Counted from the first letter of the stretch, positions 8,183-18,184 are shown. The stretch is DNA of 61,425 nucleotides from CAZTDD01 sp964612675 (GCA_964612675.1 CAZTDD010000023.1:1-61425), one strand, 5' to 3'. Made by a program: numbers and translations. The notes: a model not told the origin generated them from the letters alone.

Positions 8183-11100
8183 ATGAACATCGACCTGAAT
8201 TCCAACGCTTATCGCTGTGTGACTGCGGTCATTCTGACCGGCATACTCGTACTGACGGCTTTGCCGGCTCGATCCGGCGACTTCCAACCATTGCAAGAGA
8301 AGGAAACGTATCAGTTCGTGGTTCGATGGGATTTTGTAGAAGATTCCGATTTTCTTGGCTGGGAGACGTTCAATGTCGTCAGCCCCGTCGTCAAATCCGG
8401 GCTGCTCTCCGGCAAAGCCGAGAACAGCGATCCGGTTCTCCGATTCATCACGAAGTATGGTGCAGAAGCGCGTCATATCGGTGGTGTTGCGTTTCGTGTG
8501 AGAGCCAGTCAGACGACGAAGTGCCAGGTATACCTCGGTGTGCAGGGAACGCAACGGATGTTGGTTCACCTGGGAAACTACACCCTGATGAGCCCGAATG
8601 AATTCGAGACCATTGTCGCCCCGCTGACGGAAGAGATTTTACCGTCCTACATCGTTGACACGGTCCGTGTGGATCCCGTGACGACAACCGGCATTCAGTT
8701 CGACGTCGATTGGATTGGTCTTATTGCCCCGTCCGCCCCCACCCCGACGTCGACCCCTATTCCGCAGAAGACACCAACGCCGGAATCTCCCACGGCGACC
8801 CCGGTCATTGTCCGGCCGACACCGACGCCGACATCCACAGCGACACCAACGCCCACGTTTACACCGACACCGACATTGACGCCGACGCCGACAGAGACGA
8901 AGGCGCCGGACATTTCTCCCCGTCCCACACCGACGGAAGAGGTTCGAGAGACTCCTACACCGACCGATACGGCAACCGCTGTTCCAACGTCCACACCTAG
9001 GCCCGAGCCAAGCCCGACTGTCCCGGTCGTTCGGGAAACCCCGACGCCCACCGCAGAACCGCTGCCGCCAACTCCGACAGATACCGCGATCCCGACATCG
9101 ATCCCGACACCCGTGCCGACCGATACCCCACTGCCGACGCCCGAACCGACGGCGATTCCTACCGATACGCCTGTTCCGACGTTACCTGCATCGCCGACAC
9201 CTGCTGCGTCACCGGCGTGGATGGTTCTATCGCAGGGATACGGAGGCAGTACGGCCAATAAAGTAATGCAGTCCGAGGATATGCAGTTCATCGCGAGTTT
9301 CTCCGCGATGCCGAAGCCGTTCGCAGAGTTCCTGAAAAGCCCGCGCGAACGGTCCGTTAATGCGGCAGTGGCGGACATCGATGGTGACGGTGCGCAGGAC
9401 GTTGTTACCGCTTTCGGTCCCGGGGGGATGGGATCGTCTCACCCATCGGTATTGGTTGTTTGGACACCCCCCGAGAAGAGACTCGGCAAGCTGCGTGTGG
9501 TTGGCTCGCGAGGCGTCTTTGACGCCCAAGCGTTGAACCCGCTGCTGCGCAACCCGCATGGCGCACTCAACGTCGCGGCGGGCCGTTTTGTGGAAGATGA
9601 GACTCTCCCGATGATTGTGGCCGCCCAAGGTCTTGGGGGCGATAACCAGATCCGCCTGCTTCAATTCGTAGACGTCGGGGAATTCGGGAAACTGGAGATC
9701 GTCGGGACTTTCCAAGGACTGACCGGCGCTGCCGTGCGCGGCAACAGCTCCGGCGGAACAAGCGTGGCTGCAGGGGATCTGGACCAGGACGGACTTGACG
9801 AGCTGATTGTCGGCCAGATGAACGGAAAAGGCGCGACTACGTTGTTCCAGATTCTCGATCTTACGAAAGCGGATGGACGAATCCAGGTGGCGAAGCGATC
9901 CGTACCGATTCCCGCCATGCCTGACGGATTCCGAGGGCTTGGAGGAGTCAACCTGGCAATAGGCGACGTGGACGGCAACGGCGATAACGAGATCATTACT
10001 GCCTGCGCGGGGATGCCCGATGGTGCACTTGGAAATGCGGCATTCAAGAATTTCGTGCGCGTGTTTGACGTGGAACTCGATTCAAAACAAAGGATCAGCA
10101 CGGTCAACGCTATGACAAGTCCTGTTCTCTTGCTTGGCGCGAACCGCAATCCAAGCGGTGGACTTTCGATTGCTGCCGGAAACTTGGATCAGGACTCTGC
10201 GGATGAGCTTCTTATTGGGACACAGGCGGTCATCGCTTTGGACACGTCTTCCGGAACGGTGAAGTACAGTGAAGAAGCGCCTGCTCCACTGGTCAAAGGC
10301 GTAGAGTTTCTGTTTGCCAAAGACGGGACATTTATCAAAACGGCGGATGTCATACCTCCTTTTAAGGCGTTTGCGGGTGTTTTTGCTCCGACGTCCGGTG
10401 CGGTGAATGTCCAGGCTTACCCGTGGAAGATTCCGCCGGTACCTTTCCCGACACCGTCGATTAGTCCGACGATTACTCCAACGTCGACACCCACAAATAC
10501 ACCGACAAATACTCCGACGCCGACCATTTATATCCCGCCGAAACTGGGCTGGATACCGTTCAGCGAAGGCGCGGAACCGACCGACGTGCCGGACATCATC
10601 ATGAAAGACGAGACCACGACGGGCCTACTGATCAATTTCGATGTGCCCGGTATGTTCGCCCGTGAAGTGGAGAGAGAGGGGGTTATGTATCACCGGCTCT
10701 CGATTCCCGGGCATGCCGCTCTCACGAAATACGGCGAACCGGAACTCCCCATCATTGGAAAGATCGTCGAGGTTCCATTTGGGGTGGATTTCGATATCGA
10801 CATCTTCAAGTCCGAATCGATCTATTTGAATAACTACAATGTGTATCCGGCCCAACCGCCGGAGGTCGATAAGGAACCGGAGCTCGACGCACCGTTTCAG
10901 CTAAGCGAAGAGGTCTACGCAGGTGAGGCGTATTATCCGGGTCAGCTGGCCGGTTTTGAGGCGGAGGATATCGGGATTGTCCGCGGGCATCGGATCCTTT
11001 TCTTAAAAGTGAAACCGGTTCAGTACAATCCGAGCACAAAGATGATCGAAGCATTTTCGAACATCGAGGTGCGGATCGAATATAGCGAACCTGCGCAACT

Positions 11101-13804
11101 TGAGCGGGTCGATTCCCGGATCGGATCGCCCGAATTTGAGAAGGTTCTGGAAGCATCGATTTTGAACCATAAGGATTTGGTTCGTTTCCCGAGACCGGTT
11201 GTGACACCCAGCCCCGGCGAAGGACAAAGCCGGACGGGATGCGACTATCTGATTCTGACTCATCCCGATTTCTATCAGCCGAAAGACCCGAATAATCCTC
11301 TTGTTCGGTTTCGGGATTGGAAGCAGCGTAAAGGTTATGTGACGAAGATTGTCGATGTCACCACGCTCCCTCTCGGCAACACGTCGGCAAGCATCCAGGA
11401 TTATATTCAAGATGCGTATGACGATTGGGATATTGTTCCCACGTACGTCCTTCTTGTCGGCGACTCCGAGTTCATTCCAACCACTTACGGGACGGTTCAT
11501 ACGTATCCCCACTATCCCGCCGGTACACAGGTTGCGACGGATCTGTATTACACAACCGTGCACGGAACGGATTACTTCCCGGACATTTTCCTGGGACGGC
11601 TTTCTGTCGACACGCTGGCCGAGACCGAGGATGTTATCGACAAAATTCTGGATTACGAACGGAATCCGTCGAATGTGGCGGACTACTACAACAACGTCTC
11701 GTTGGTGGCGCTGTTTGAGGACGATACCGATCTTCCTCTGCCCGATCCCGCACCGGAAGACGGGGATGAAGATCGAATTTGGATCGAGTCGGCGGAGGAG
11801 ATTCGGACGCATCTCCTGAATAAAGGGTATGGCGTCGAGCGGATTTACGCGACCAGCAGTGGTTTCCCGGGCGATCCGACCTCGTCGATTCCGCAGACGT
11901 ATCAGGACGGTACTGCGCTGCCTGCGGACCTGCAGAATGCGAATGGTTTCGCATGGGACGGCGATACCGACGACGTCGAAGACGCAATCAATGAAGGACG
12001 TTTCCTGATCAATTATCGCGATCATGGTGGACGCGGCGGCTGGTCGCATCCCGCCTTCGCGAATGGGGACGTCGATGGGTTAACGAACGGCCTCCGCATG
12101 CCCGTGATCTTCTCTATCGCCTGCGAAAACGGGTGGTTCGATAACGAAACGGACGCGGCGGGCTTGGGCACGTTGGCGAACAGCGAGTCTGTCTGCGAGC
12201 ATTTTCTGCGTCACGGTAACGGCGGCGCGATCGCAATCATCGGGGCGACTCGTGTCAGCTGGACCGGGCATAACGATTTCCTGATGTTCGGTTTGAACAA
12301 AGCGATCTGGCCGGACTTCATCCCGAATCCACCGCTCACCGGGTTCCCGGCAATTCCGGACATGCTGCAGCCGAGACTGCTGAAAATGGGGCCGATTCAT
12401 ACTTTCGGGAAGGTTTATATGGCGAACGCTTACAGCCACAACACACGGCGGCAAATCCAATTTGAGATGTACCATCTCTTCGGCGATCCCGAAATGCCGA
12501 TTTGGACCGAAAAACCGCGTGCGCTGAAAGTTGAGCATCCCATTGGGATCGGTGCGTTGGCCGAGCAGGACTTTATCGTAAAAGTGACGGAAGACACGTC
12601 CGGCGATCCGCTCTTGAGTGCAAAAGTCGTTCTGACTCAGGGCGATATTCTCTTGGCCGTGCAAGAGACCGATCCGTTCGGTATCGCACGGTTTACTTTT
12701 GTGCCTGCGGCGACCGACATCGACATCACCGTGACCAAGCACAATTATCTCCCGTACGAAGGCAGCATTGATGTCAGTGCGTTGGGAGCGGGATTGAATC
12801 GTCTCAGTCCCGAGCACGGTATTGAAGGCCAGAATATTCTCGTTGGCGGTCAGAACTTCCTGGGCGAGGAACAGGTCGACATTTATTTCGGCGACACATT
12901 GGTCAAGTCGGTTAATGCGGTTGCCGGAAGTTTCGGTCAGGCCGGAGTGGCGGATGTGTGGGTGGAAGTTCCGTCACCTCACGCTCACGGACTCGTAAAC
13001 CTGTTCGCTCGCGGGAAAGACTCCGGCCGGTATGCGGTTGATGTATTCCGTGTTCGTTCGGAGAATCCAATCGACCTCTATACTTACAATCAGTACGATG
13101 AATCGACGTGGCATTTGCATGCCGGTGGGAATCCCACGTGGAATAATCCCGAAATCAAACTCTATGACGATGCCGGGAATCAAGTGCAGTCGGATAATCT
13201 CATCACCGGTGTGGACTATACGATTCGAGCAAAGATCCACAACGATACGGACTTCGACGCGGATAACGTTCGGGTTGTTTTCAAGTGGGCGAATTACGGC
13301 GTGGGCCAGTCTGATCGCGTGTGGACGGATATGGAGGACGATCCAATCCTATTGGATGTGCCCGCCCACACGGTTAAGGAAGCTTCTGTGGTGTGGGCTC
13401 CGCCTTCTACAGGCCACCTTTGCTTGCGGGCGTATATTCATCACGTTGAAGACATCAACGAGGAGAACAACTTCGGACAGGAGAACTGTAACGTCAGTCC
13501 GACCTCGTCGCCGGTCAAGATACAGTTTTACGCCTGGAATCCGACCGACAAAGCTGCTGCGATTCATTTTGAAGTCCGTCAGCTGGGAGATCGTCAGGAA
13601 GGCGGTACAGGTCCGCTTTGGACCACTCGGATTCAGCATCCCGACCCGCAGGTAATCCCGCCGGACGAGAAGGTACCGGTTTGGATCGAGATCGATCCCG
13701 ACCCGGCGGATGTGACGAAAGGCCAAGAGGCGGAATTCGCGGTCACGGGCTTCATCGGAGGGCAAATGATTGGCGGGATTAATGTGATTGTGTATAAGGA
13801 GTGA
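8183..13804 (+). CDS. Giant secreted gingipain-like (peptidase C25) modular protease
   Basis: 1873 residues. The ATG at 8183 follows AAGGAG and opens a signal peptide (about 1-30); the longer frame begins with a TTG that has no such site. Domains: an unknown domain (32-185), Thr-Pro linker (186-345), FG-GAP/VCBS-like repeats with calcium-type loops (DIDGDGAQD, DLDQDGLDE, DVDGNGDNE; about 395-695), a second linker (about 756-783), a gingipain-type propeptide (820-1003), a C25 catalytic domain (about 1018-1443) and Ig/CARDB-like tail domains (1450-1873). The catalytic pair is visible: His1281 in NYRDHGG and Cys1314 in IACENGW, with DFLG-like and GDPEM landmarks. No typical Por sorting domain is obvious at the C-terminus. 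Known C25 enzymes cleave at Arg or Lys; specificity here cannot be read. Confidence 0.9.
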   Translation: MNIDLNSNAYRCVTAVILTGILVLTALPARSGDFQPLQEKETYQFVVRWDFVEDSDFLGWETFNVVSPVVKSGLLSGKAENSDPVLRFITKYGAEARHIGGVAFRVRASQTTKCQVYLGVQGTQRMLVHLGNYTLMSPNEFETIVAPLTEEILPSYIVDTVRVDPVTTTGIQFDVDWIGLIAPSAPTPTSTPIPQKTPTPESPTATPVIVRPTPTPTSTATPTPTFTPTPTLTPTPTETKAPDISPRPTPTEEVRETPTPTDTATAVPTSTPRPEPSPTVPVVRETPTPTAEPLPPTPTDTAIPTSIPTPVPTDTPLPTPEPTAIPTDTPVPTLPASPTPAASPAWMVLSQGYGGSTANKVMQSEDMQFIASFSAMPKPFAEFLKSPRERSVNAAVADIDGDGAQDVVTAFGPGGMGSSHPSVLVVWTPPEKRLGKLRVVGSRGVFDAQALNPLLRNPHGALNVAAGRFVEDETLPMIVAAQGLGGDNQIRLLQFVDVGEFGKLEIVGTFQGLTGAAVRGNSSGGTSVAAGDLDQDGLDELIVGQMNGKGATTLFQILDLTKADGRIQVAKRSVPIPAMPDGFRGLGGVNLAIGDVDGNGDNEIITACAGMPDGALGNAAFKNFVRVFDVELDSKQRISTVNAMTSPVLLLGANRNPSGGLSIAAGNLDQDSADELLIGTQAVIALDTSSGTVKYSEEAPAPLVKGVEFLFAKDGTFIKTADVIPPFKAFAGVFAPTSGAVNVQAYPWKIPPVPFPTPSISPTITPTSTPTNTPTNTPTPTIYIPPKLGWIPFSEGAEPTDVPDIIMKDETTTGLLINFDVPGMFAREVEREGVMYHRLSIPGHAALTKYGEPELPIIGKIVEVPFGVDFDIDIFKSESIYLNNYNVYPAQPPEVDKEPELDAPFQLSEEVYAGEAYYPGQLAGFEAEDIGIVRGHRILFLKVKPVQYNPSTKMIEAFSNIEVRIEYSEPAQLERVDSRIGSPEFEKVLEASILNHKDLVRFPRPVVTPSPGEGQSRTGCDYLILTHPDFYQPKDPNNPLVRFRDWKQRKGYVTKIVDVTTLPLGNTSASIQDYIQDAYDDWDIVPTYVLLVGDSEFIPTTYGTVHTYPHYPAGTQVATDLYYTTVHGTDYFPDIFLGRLSVDTLAETEDVIDKILDYERNPSNVADYYNNVSLVALFEDDTDLPLPDPAPEDGDEDRIWIESAEEIRTHLLNKGYGVERIYATSSGFPGDPTSSIPQTYQDGTALPADLQNANGFAWDGDTDDVEDAINEGRFLINYRDHGGRGGWSHPAFANGDVDGLTNGLRMPVIFSIACENGWFDNETDAAGLGTLANSESVCEHFLRHGNGGAIAIIGATRVSWTGHNDFLMFGLNKAIWPDFIPNPPLTGFPAIPDMLQPRLLKMGPIHTFGKVYMANAYSHNTRRQIQFEMYHLFGDPEMPIWTEKPRALKVEHPIGIGALAEQDFIVKVTEDTSGDPLLSAKVVLTQGDILLAVQETDPFGIARFTFVPAATDIDITVTKHNYLPYEGSIDVSALGAGLNRLSPEHGIEGQNILVGGQNFLGEEQVDIYFGDTLVKSVNAVAGSFGQAGVADVWVEVPSPHAHGLVNLFARGKDSGRYAVDVFRVRSENPIDLYTYNQYDESTWHLHAGGNPTWNNPEIKLYDDAGNQVQSDNLITGVDYTIRAKIHNDTDFDADNVRVVFKWANYGVGQSDRVWTDMEDDPILLDVPAHTVKEASVVWAPPSTGHLCLRAYIHHVEDINEENNFGQENCNVSPTSSPVKIQFYAWNPTDKAAAIHFEVRQLGDRQEGGTGPLWTTRIQHPDPQVIPPDEKVPVWIEIDPDPADVTKGQEAEFAVTGFIGGQMIGGINVIVYKE

Positions 13805-13869
13805 TGGCGCTGCAAGAAACCGGCAGCTCAAGGTGGTCTGTTAGCGACACGTAGCCCGTCAACGAGATC

Positions 13870-14307
13870 CTAATCCTGCGAGGGATTGTCCTCAGCGCCG
13901 GGCGTTATGTTCTTCATCCGGGGTTGTTCTCCACTTTCTTCCGTCGGCTCTTCTTGAGGTTGTCTCTGCCAGGGGTGTCCCGCAATGGCCTCGACGTGTT
14001 CCTGCAGGACTTCCGGTGGTGTGCCGGTGACCAATTTACGCACCGCCAGCGTCAACAGAACCAAGTCATCCACATAGCCCAGCCCCAGGAACGTCAAATC
14101 GGGCATAATATCGATTGGGACCAGGGCATAGGCGATAGCGGCGTAGACGAGCAGCTTGAGATAATACGGCACGCGTGGATCGCGCAGCAGCCGCGCAAAG
14201 AGTCGAACAAAACTCGGGAGATGGAAGACAAGCGAAGCAAGTGTTCGCATGTCCATCGACTGTGCCGCTCTGAGAAAAGGACTTTTAGAAAACGACTTTG
14301 AACGCAT
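13870..14307 (-). CDS. YkvA-family (DUF1232) membrane protein
   Basis: 145 residues. The family core is clear: DPRVPYYLKLLVYAAIAYALVPIDIMPD followed within 20 residues by GYVDDLVLL; the proline/aspartate pattern VPIDxxPD...DD is diagnostic of DUF1232. One or two membrane-associated helices are predicted, with an acidic, Gln/Glu-rich tail (EEPTEESGEQP). The start at 14307 follows GTGAGG and lies five bases from the stop of the sigma-54 regulator, so the two are probably co-transcribed. The biochemical role of the family is unknown. The open frame extends upstream to 14454 but only inside the regulator gene. Confidence 0.85.
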   Translation of the reverse strand: MRSKSFSKSPFLRAAQSMDMRTLASLVFHLPSFVRLFARLLRDPRVPYYLKLLVYAAIAYALVPIDIMPDLTFLGLGYVDDLVLLTLAVRKLVTGTPPEVLQEHVEAIAGHPWQRQPQEEPTEESGEQPRMKNITPGAEDNPSQD

Positions 14308-14312
14308 AATCC

Positions 14313-15764
14313 TCACTTCGCCGGCGATGAGCTCCGGGAGAGCCCCAGACGTTGTCTCAGTGTATTTCGTGAGACGCCGAGCAGTTTTGCGGCCTGGACC
14401 TGATTTCCCCCTGAATCTTCCAGAGCGCGTTTGGCCAATTCCTGTTCCAGCCACAGATAGGTCTTGCCCGACTCAATCTGATCGCGGCATTTCTGGAGTG
14501 TTTGCCACAAGCGGTCGAGCGCCTCCGTCAAATCCGGCGGCGTGCCCGCGGGTTCGGGCGAGTGACTCTCTTCTTCTGCAATTTCAGAATCCTCGCCGAA
14601 CGCCAGATCGTTGACGTCAATGGTGCCTCCGCGTCCCAACAGGATCAATCGTCGAACGGTGTTCTCCAGTTCACGAACATTGCCGGGCCAGGGGCGCGAA
14701 GCAATCACTTCGGTTGCCGCGGGTGTAAAGGTAACCGGACGCGTACTATGTTTCCGGACGAAATACTCGAGGAGGGCCGGGATATCCTCCCGACGTTCTC
14801 GTAGCGGGGGAATCGAAATCGTGACGACCTTCAGGCGATAATAGAGATCGCTGCGGAACCGGTCCGCGGCCACTTCACGTGCAAGATCCTTGTTTGTGGC
14901 GGCGATGATGCGAAGGTCCGCGTGGATCATCTGCCGGCCTCCGACCCGCTGAAAAATCCGGTCTTGGAGAAAGCGTAACAATTTCGCCTGGATCGGCATG
15001 GGGAGCTCGCCGATCTCGTCCAGAAATACTGTCCCGCCCTCCGCTTGCTCGAATTTACCGACACGGCGCTCTGTTGCCCCGGTAAAAGCCCCCCGTTCGT
15101 GGCCAAACAGTTCGCTTTCCAGCAGCGACTCCGGCAGGGCCGCACAATTGATGGGGAGAAAAAGACGGTCTTTTCGGCCGCTGTGGCTGTAGACGGCCCG
15201 GGCTACGAGTTCCTTCCCGGTTCCACTCTCACCTTGGATCAGCACGAGGGCGTCGCTGTCCGCGACCCGTCCGATGGTTTTGTAGACGTCCTGCATCGCG
15301 GAAGATTGCCCGATGATGGCTTCTTCGCCCTCGGTCCACAGGTTCTCGCCCCACTGTACGCTTACCCCCATCATTCGCCGGGCACGCAGTGCTTCGATCA
15401 CCAACTCTTTCATCTTGGGAGGGTCAAACGGTTTGAGTACGTAGTCGTAAGCGCCTCTTCGCGTGGCCTCGATAGCGGTTTCGGTTGTGGCGTAGGCGGT
15501 CATCATGATGACCGGAAGATGGGGGTATTGCTCCCGGATCACTCCCAACACTTCCAGTCCATTCATGCCGCCGAGTTTAATGTCCAAAATGACGAGGTCG
15601 ATATCCTGTTCACTGAGACACCGGAAGGCATCCTCTCCCGACATAGCCGAATCCACCCGGCAGCCGAGCGGTTCAAGAAAACGGCGAAAGGAATAGTGGA
15701 CGTCCTTTTCGTCGTCCACAATGAGGACCACCGATTGAGATACCGTAGCGGGTGACATCGTCAT
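14313..15764 (-). CDS. NtrC-family sigma-54-dependent response regulator
   Basis: 483 residues with three domains. Receiver (about 10-125): acidic pair D17-D18, phospho-acceptor D61 in VILDIK, conserved Thr-Ala (MMTAY) and Lys in VLKPFD. AAA+ domain (about 155-390): Walker A GESGTGKE, the sigma-54 contact loop GAFTGA, Walker B VFLDEIGE and an arginine-finger region (LYYRLKVV). C-terminal Fis-type helix-turn-helix (QVQAAKLLGVSRNTLRQRL). It activates transcription from -12/-24 promoters after phosphorylation. No kinase gene is adjacent; the orphan PAS kinase at 50469-51698 is a possible but unproven partner. Start: the frame begins at a TTG (15779), but the ATG at 15764 is more likely. Confidence 0.93.
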   Translation of the reverse strand: MTMSPATVSQSVVLIVDDEKDVHYSFRRFLEPLGCRVDSAMSGEDAFRCLSEQDIDLVILDIKLGGMNGLEVLGVIREQYPHLPVIMMTAYATTETAIEATRRGAYDYVLKPFDPPKMKELVIEALRARRMMGVSVQWGENLWTEGEEAIIGQSSAMQDVYKTIGRVADSDALVLIQGESGTGKELVARAVYSHSGRKDRLFLPINCAALPESLLESELFGHERGAFTGATERRVGKFEQAEGGTVFLDEIGELPMPIQAKLLRFLQDRIFQRVGGRQMIHADLRIIAATNKDLAREVAADRFRSDLYYRLKVVTISIPPLRERREDIPALLEYFVRKHSTRPVTFTPAATEVIASRPWPGNVRELENTVRRLILLGRGGTIDVNDLAFGEDSEIAEEESHSPEPAGTPPDLTEALDRLWQTLQKCRDQIESGKTYLWLEQELAKRALEDSGGNQVQAAKLLGVSRNTLRQRLGLSRSSSPAK

Positions 15765-15859
15765 GGTTTTTGGCCCCAAACTCCACGGGTTGGCAGTCTA
15801 TCCCACCCTCGAAAGCAGGTCAGTCAGGGTGGCACCGGTATCCTTGCCGGTGTCGTATT

Positions 15860-15891
15860 CCCAAAACAGAACGGCGGGGAATACCCCGCCG
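15860..15891 (-). terminator. Candidate terminator downstream of the first Pal-like gene
   Basis: An 8-bp perfect stem (CGGCGGGG/CCCCGCCG, loop AATA) is followed on the minus strand by TTCTGTTTT. It lies about 43 bases past the stop of the lipoprotein gene at 15934. The U-tract is interrupted, so termination is probable but not certain. Confidence 0.5.
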
Positions 15892-15933
15892 CCATGGTTG
15901 TCAAACGGTTTTAGATAATCCGTCCGTGTCATG

Positions 15934-16536
15934 TCACGGATTGGACTGCCCAACGAGGAATTCTGCACGACGATTTTGATACCAGGACGCTTCATCGTGA
16001 CCGAACGCGATTGGTTTCTCTTCGCCCCACGACTTGGTGTGGACTCGATCTGCCGCTACACCTTCCTGGATAAGGAAGTCCCTGGCGGCCATCGCTCGAC
16101 GTTCTCCCAGGGCCAGGTTGTACTCGTTGGTCCCACGCTCGTCGCAATGGCCCTCGATAAGCATCTGGTATTCCGGGTGATCTTTCATCCATTGTGCGTT
16201 GTGCCGCAACCCTTCGATGAATTCGGCCTTGACGTCCGATTTATCGAAGTCAAAATGGATTCGATCAATGACACCGTATTCTTGTGCGTCCGGCTGTTCG
16301 GTGATCGGTTTGCGAAAATCGACGCCCTCGGGACGATCGGGGAGCTCTTCGATGTTCCCGGTCTCGATATCCTCGATATCGAGAGGCGGCATATGGCCGG
16401 GCGGGGCCTTCTCGACATGGACACTATAGCCGGGTTCGGCAATAGGTTTCTTGGAAGTCCGTGCACATCCCGCGACGGCAACAAGGACGGCACACACTAC
16501 GAGAAGGGACAGCAGGTCGCGAGTCGAGATTCGCAT
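15934..16536 (-). CDS. Pal-like OmpA-domain lipoprotein (copy 1)
   Basis: Peptidoglycan-binding outer-membrane lipoprotein of the Pal type, which tethers the outer membrane to the cell wall. 200 residues from the ATG at 16536, chosen because GGAGG lies nine bases upstream. Lipobox LVAVAGC, then a Pro/Glu-rich spacer, then an OmpA C-terminal domain with HFDFDKSDVK, LIEGHCDERGTNEYN and LGERRA, which hold the peptidoglycan-binding Asp and Arg. It is the most divergent of three tandem paralogues; its end reads YQNRRAEFLVG rather than YALNRRAEFxAI. No tolB or tolQRA is nearby. Confidence 0.88.
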   Translation of the reverse strand: MRISTRDLLSLLVVCAVLVAVAGCARTSKKPIAEPGYSVHVEKAPPGHMPPLDIEDIETGNIEELPDRPEGVDFRKPITEQPDAQEYGVIDRIHFDFDKSDVKAEFIEGLRHNAQWMKDHPEYQMLIEGHCDERGTNEYNLALGERRAMAARDFLIQEGVAADRVHTKSWGEEKPIAFGHDEASWYQNRRAEFLVGQSNP

Positions 16537-16615
16537 TCCCAGATTCCTCCGTTTTTGCACGCTGCGATGATCTTACCGGCGCTTATGAAGCCAAACGTTC
16601 CGGAGCCGGGTCAAG

Positions 16616-17161
16616 TTACTCGCCTGTAACGATGGCGTAGAATTCCGCCCGGCGATTCAGCGCGTAGGCTTCTTCCGTTTTTCCGAGATCAAGCGGTTTC
16701 TCTTCGCCCCATGATTTGGTGATCAAGCGATTTGGAGCGACGCCCAGTTTTACCAGATATTGTTTCGTACTTTCGGCTCGACGCTCGCCGAGGCCGATAT
16801 TGTATTCGTTCGATCCACGTTCGTCGCAGTGCCCCTCGATCAAAACCTGATATTTCGGGTTATTTTTGATCCACTCTGCGTTTCTTTTCAGTCCGGCTTC
16901 GTACTTGGATTTGATGCTCGATTCGTCGAAGTCGAAATGGATACGCTGACACAGACTGGAGTCGATATCTTCGAATGCGATCTGTTCTTTCACATCGGGC
17001 CGTCTTGGGCGTTCGGAGGTTTCGTCTTCAGCCAAAGACGGTTGATATAGTTCTCTCTCCGTCATTTCTTCTGTCTGTTTCGGTGCACGAGCACATCCGA
17101 CAGCCAACAGTACTACACATAGGGTGACGACAGGCAATACGTTACGAATTGAGGTCTGCAT
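16616..17161 (-). CDS. Pal-like OmpA-domain lipoprotein (copy 2)
   Basis: 181 residues: lipobox LLAVGC at about residues 19-23, short acidic linker, then an OmpA-like domain (HFDFDESSIKSKY, VLIEGHCDERGSNEYNIGLGERRA, SWGEEKPLDLGKTEEAYALNRRAEF). The start is well fixed by AGGAGG three bases before the ATG. Its domain is closest to copy 3, sharing the whole C-terminal block, so these two arose by a recent tandem duplication. The order copy 3, copy 2, copy 1 on the minus strand with gaps of 79-86 bases suggests one transcript. Confidence 0.9.
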   Translation of the reverse strand: MQTSIRNVLPVVTLCVVLLAVGCARAPKQTEEMTERELYQPSLAEDETSERPRRPDVKEQIAFEDIDSSLCQRIHFDFDESSIKSKYEAGLKRNAEWIKNNPKYQVLIEGHCDERGSNEYNIGLGERRAESTKQYLVKLGVAPNRLITKSWGEEKPLDLGKTEEAYALNRRAEFYAIVTGE

Positions 17162-17247
17162 TCGCCTCCTCCTGAGTTTTTGTACGCACAGTGGTTTCCA
17201 CCACCGCGATAGGTTATTAATTGGGATGAAGCCGTCGGGCTCGTCCC

Positions 17248-17898
17248 TTATTCACTGGTTCGTATCGCAAAAAACTCCGCCCGACGATTCAGCGCGTAGG
17301 CTTCTTCTGTTTTTCCGAGATCGAGCGGCTTTTCTTCCCCCCACGATTTGGTAATTAGTCGGTCCGATTCGACGCCGAGGTTGACCAGGAACTGCTTCGT
17401 GCTGTTGGCGCGGCGTTCGCCCAGAGCGATATTGTATTCGTTGGAACCTCGCTCATCACAGTGTCCTTCGATCAGAATGCGATATTGGGGGTTTTTCTTG
17501 ATCCACGCGGCGTTTTTCCGCAGCCCTTCCACGTATTCCGACTTGATGTTGGATCTATCGTAATCAAAATGGATTCGCTGGACCAATCCGAACCGTTCCA
17601 GGGGAATCTTTTCATCGATTACCGGTCGTTGGGGCCGCTCGGGAGCCTCGGGTTTCTCGGGCACTTTCGGTTCAATCAACTCGCGAGGTTCCGGTTCAAC
17701 TTGCCGTGGACGCACCATCAGGTCGGGAAACAATCCGGGGTGGTTAAGATCTACCAGGTCTTCGTCCCGCAAATCATCAAAACTCTTCAAATTGACCTCG
17801 CCCCACGTTGTTCCATGTCCGACTTGAATCGGTAACAACGCCGCAAACAGTAAAAATCCGACAGCGAAACTGATTGGGTATTTCTTTGCCTTTTTCAT
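17248..17898 (-). CDS. Pal-like OmpA-domain protein without lipobox (copy 3)
   Basis: 216 residues from the ATG at 17898 (GGAGG about 11 bases upstream; an in-frame GTG lies six codons earlier). The N-terminus KKAKKYPISFAVGFLLFAALLPIQVGHG is a signal peptide or anchor with no cysteine, so unlike copies 1 and 2 this protein is not a lipoprotein. A Pro/Glu-rich spacer (EPEPRELIEPKVPEKPEAPERPQRP region, about 80-110) leads to the OmpA-like domain with HFDYDRSNIKSEY and EGHCDERGSNEYNIALGERRA. It would be periplasmic, or inner-membrane anchored if the signal is uncleaved. Confidence 0.87.
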   Translation of the reverse strand: MKKAKKYPISFAVGFLLFAALLPIQVGHGTTWGEVNLKSFDDLRDEDLVDLNHPGLFPDLMVRPRQVEPEPRELIEPKVPEKPEAPERPQRPVIDEKIPLERFGLVQRIHFDYDRSNIKSEYVEGLRKNAAWIKKNPQYRILIEGHCDERGSNEYNIALGERRANSTKQFLVNLGVESDRLITKSWGEEKPLDLGKTEEAYALNRRAEFFAIRTSE

Positions 17899-18184
17899 AG
17901 TGAGTCGTTCCTCCACCTTGGCATCGAATTCAACCCGTCCAATTATGGAACCGATTTCTCATTAGCGATAAAGCAGATTCGGCCGTCTGCGCTGGTTGCC
18001 CCCTTTGTCCCTTCCGGGAGAGGGCCGCTGGGCATGCCCGGCAGGATCTGCGCCACGGACACATTTCCCCCTTATATTACTGAGCCTATACGCTATCAGA
18101 GAGCCTGATTGATTGCAACTGGTCTCAAACGGTTTTCTAACGGGAATCGCGAAGAGAATCGGAAGATCTGTCCGCACTATCCTG

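Noticed and set aside
8695..9378. Gly-Val repeat protein on the minus strand
   Set aside because: A mirror image of the Thr-Pro linker (ACCCCGAC read in reverse), not a gene.
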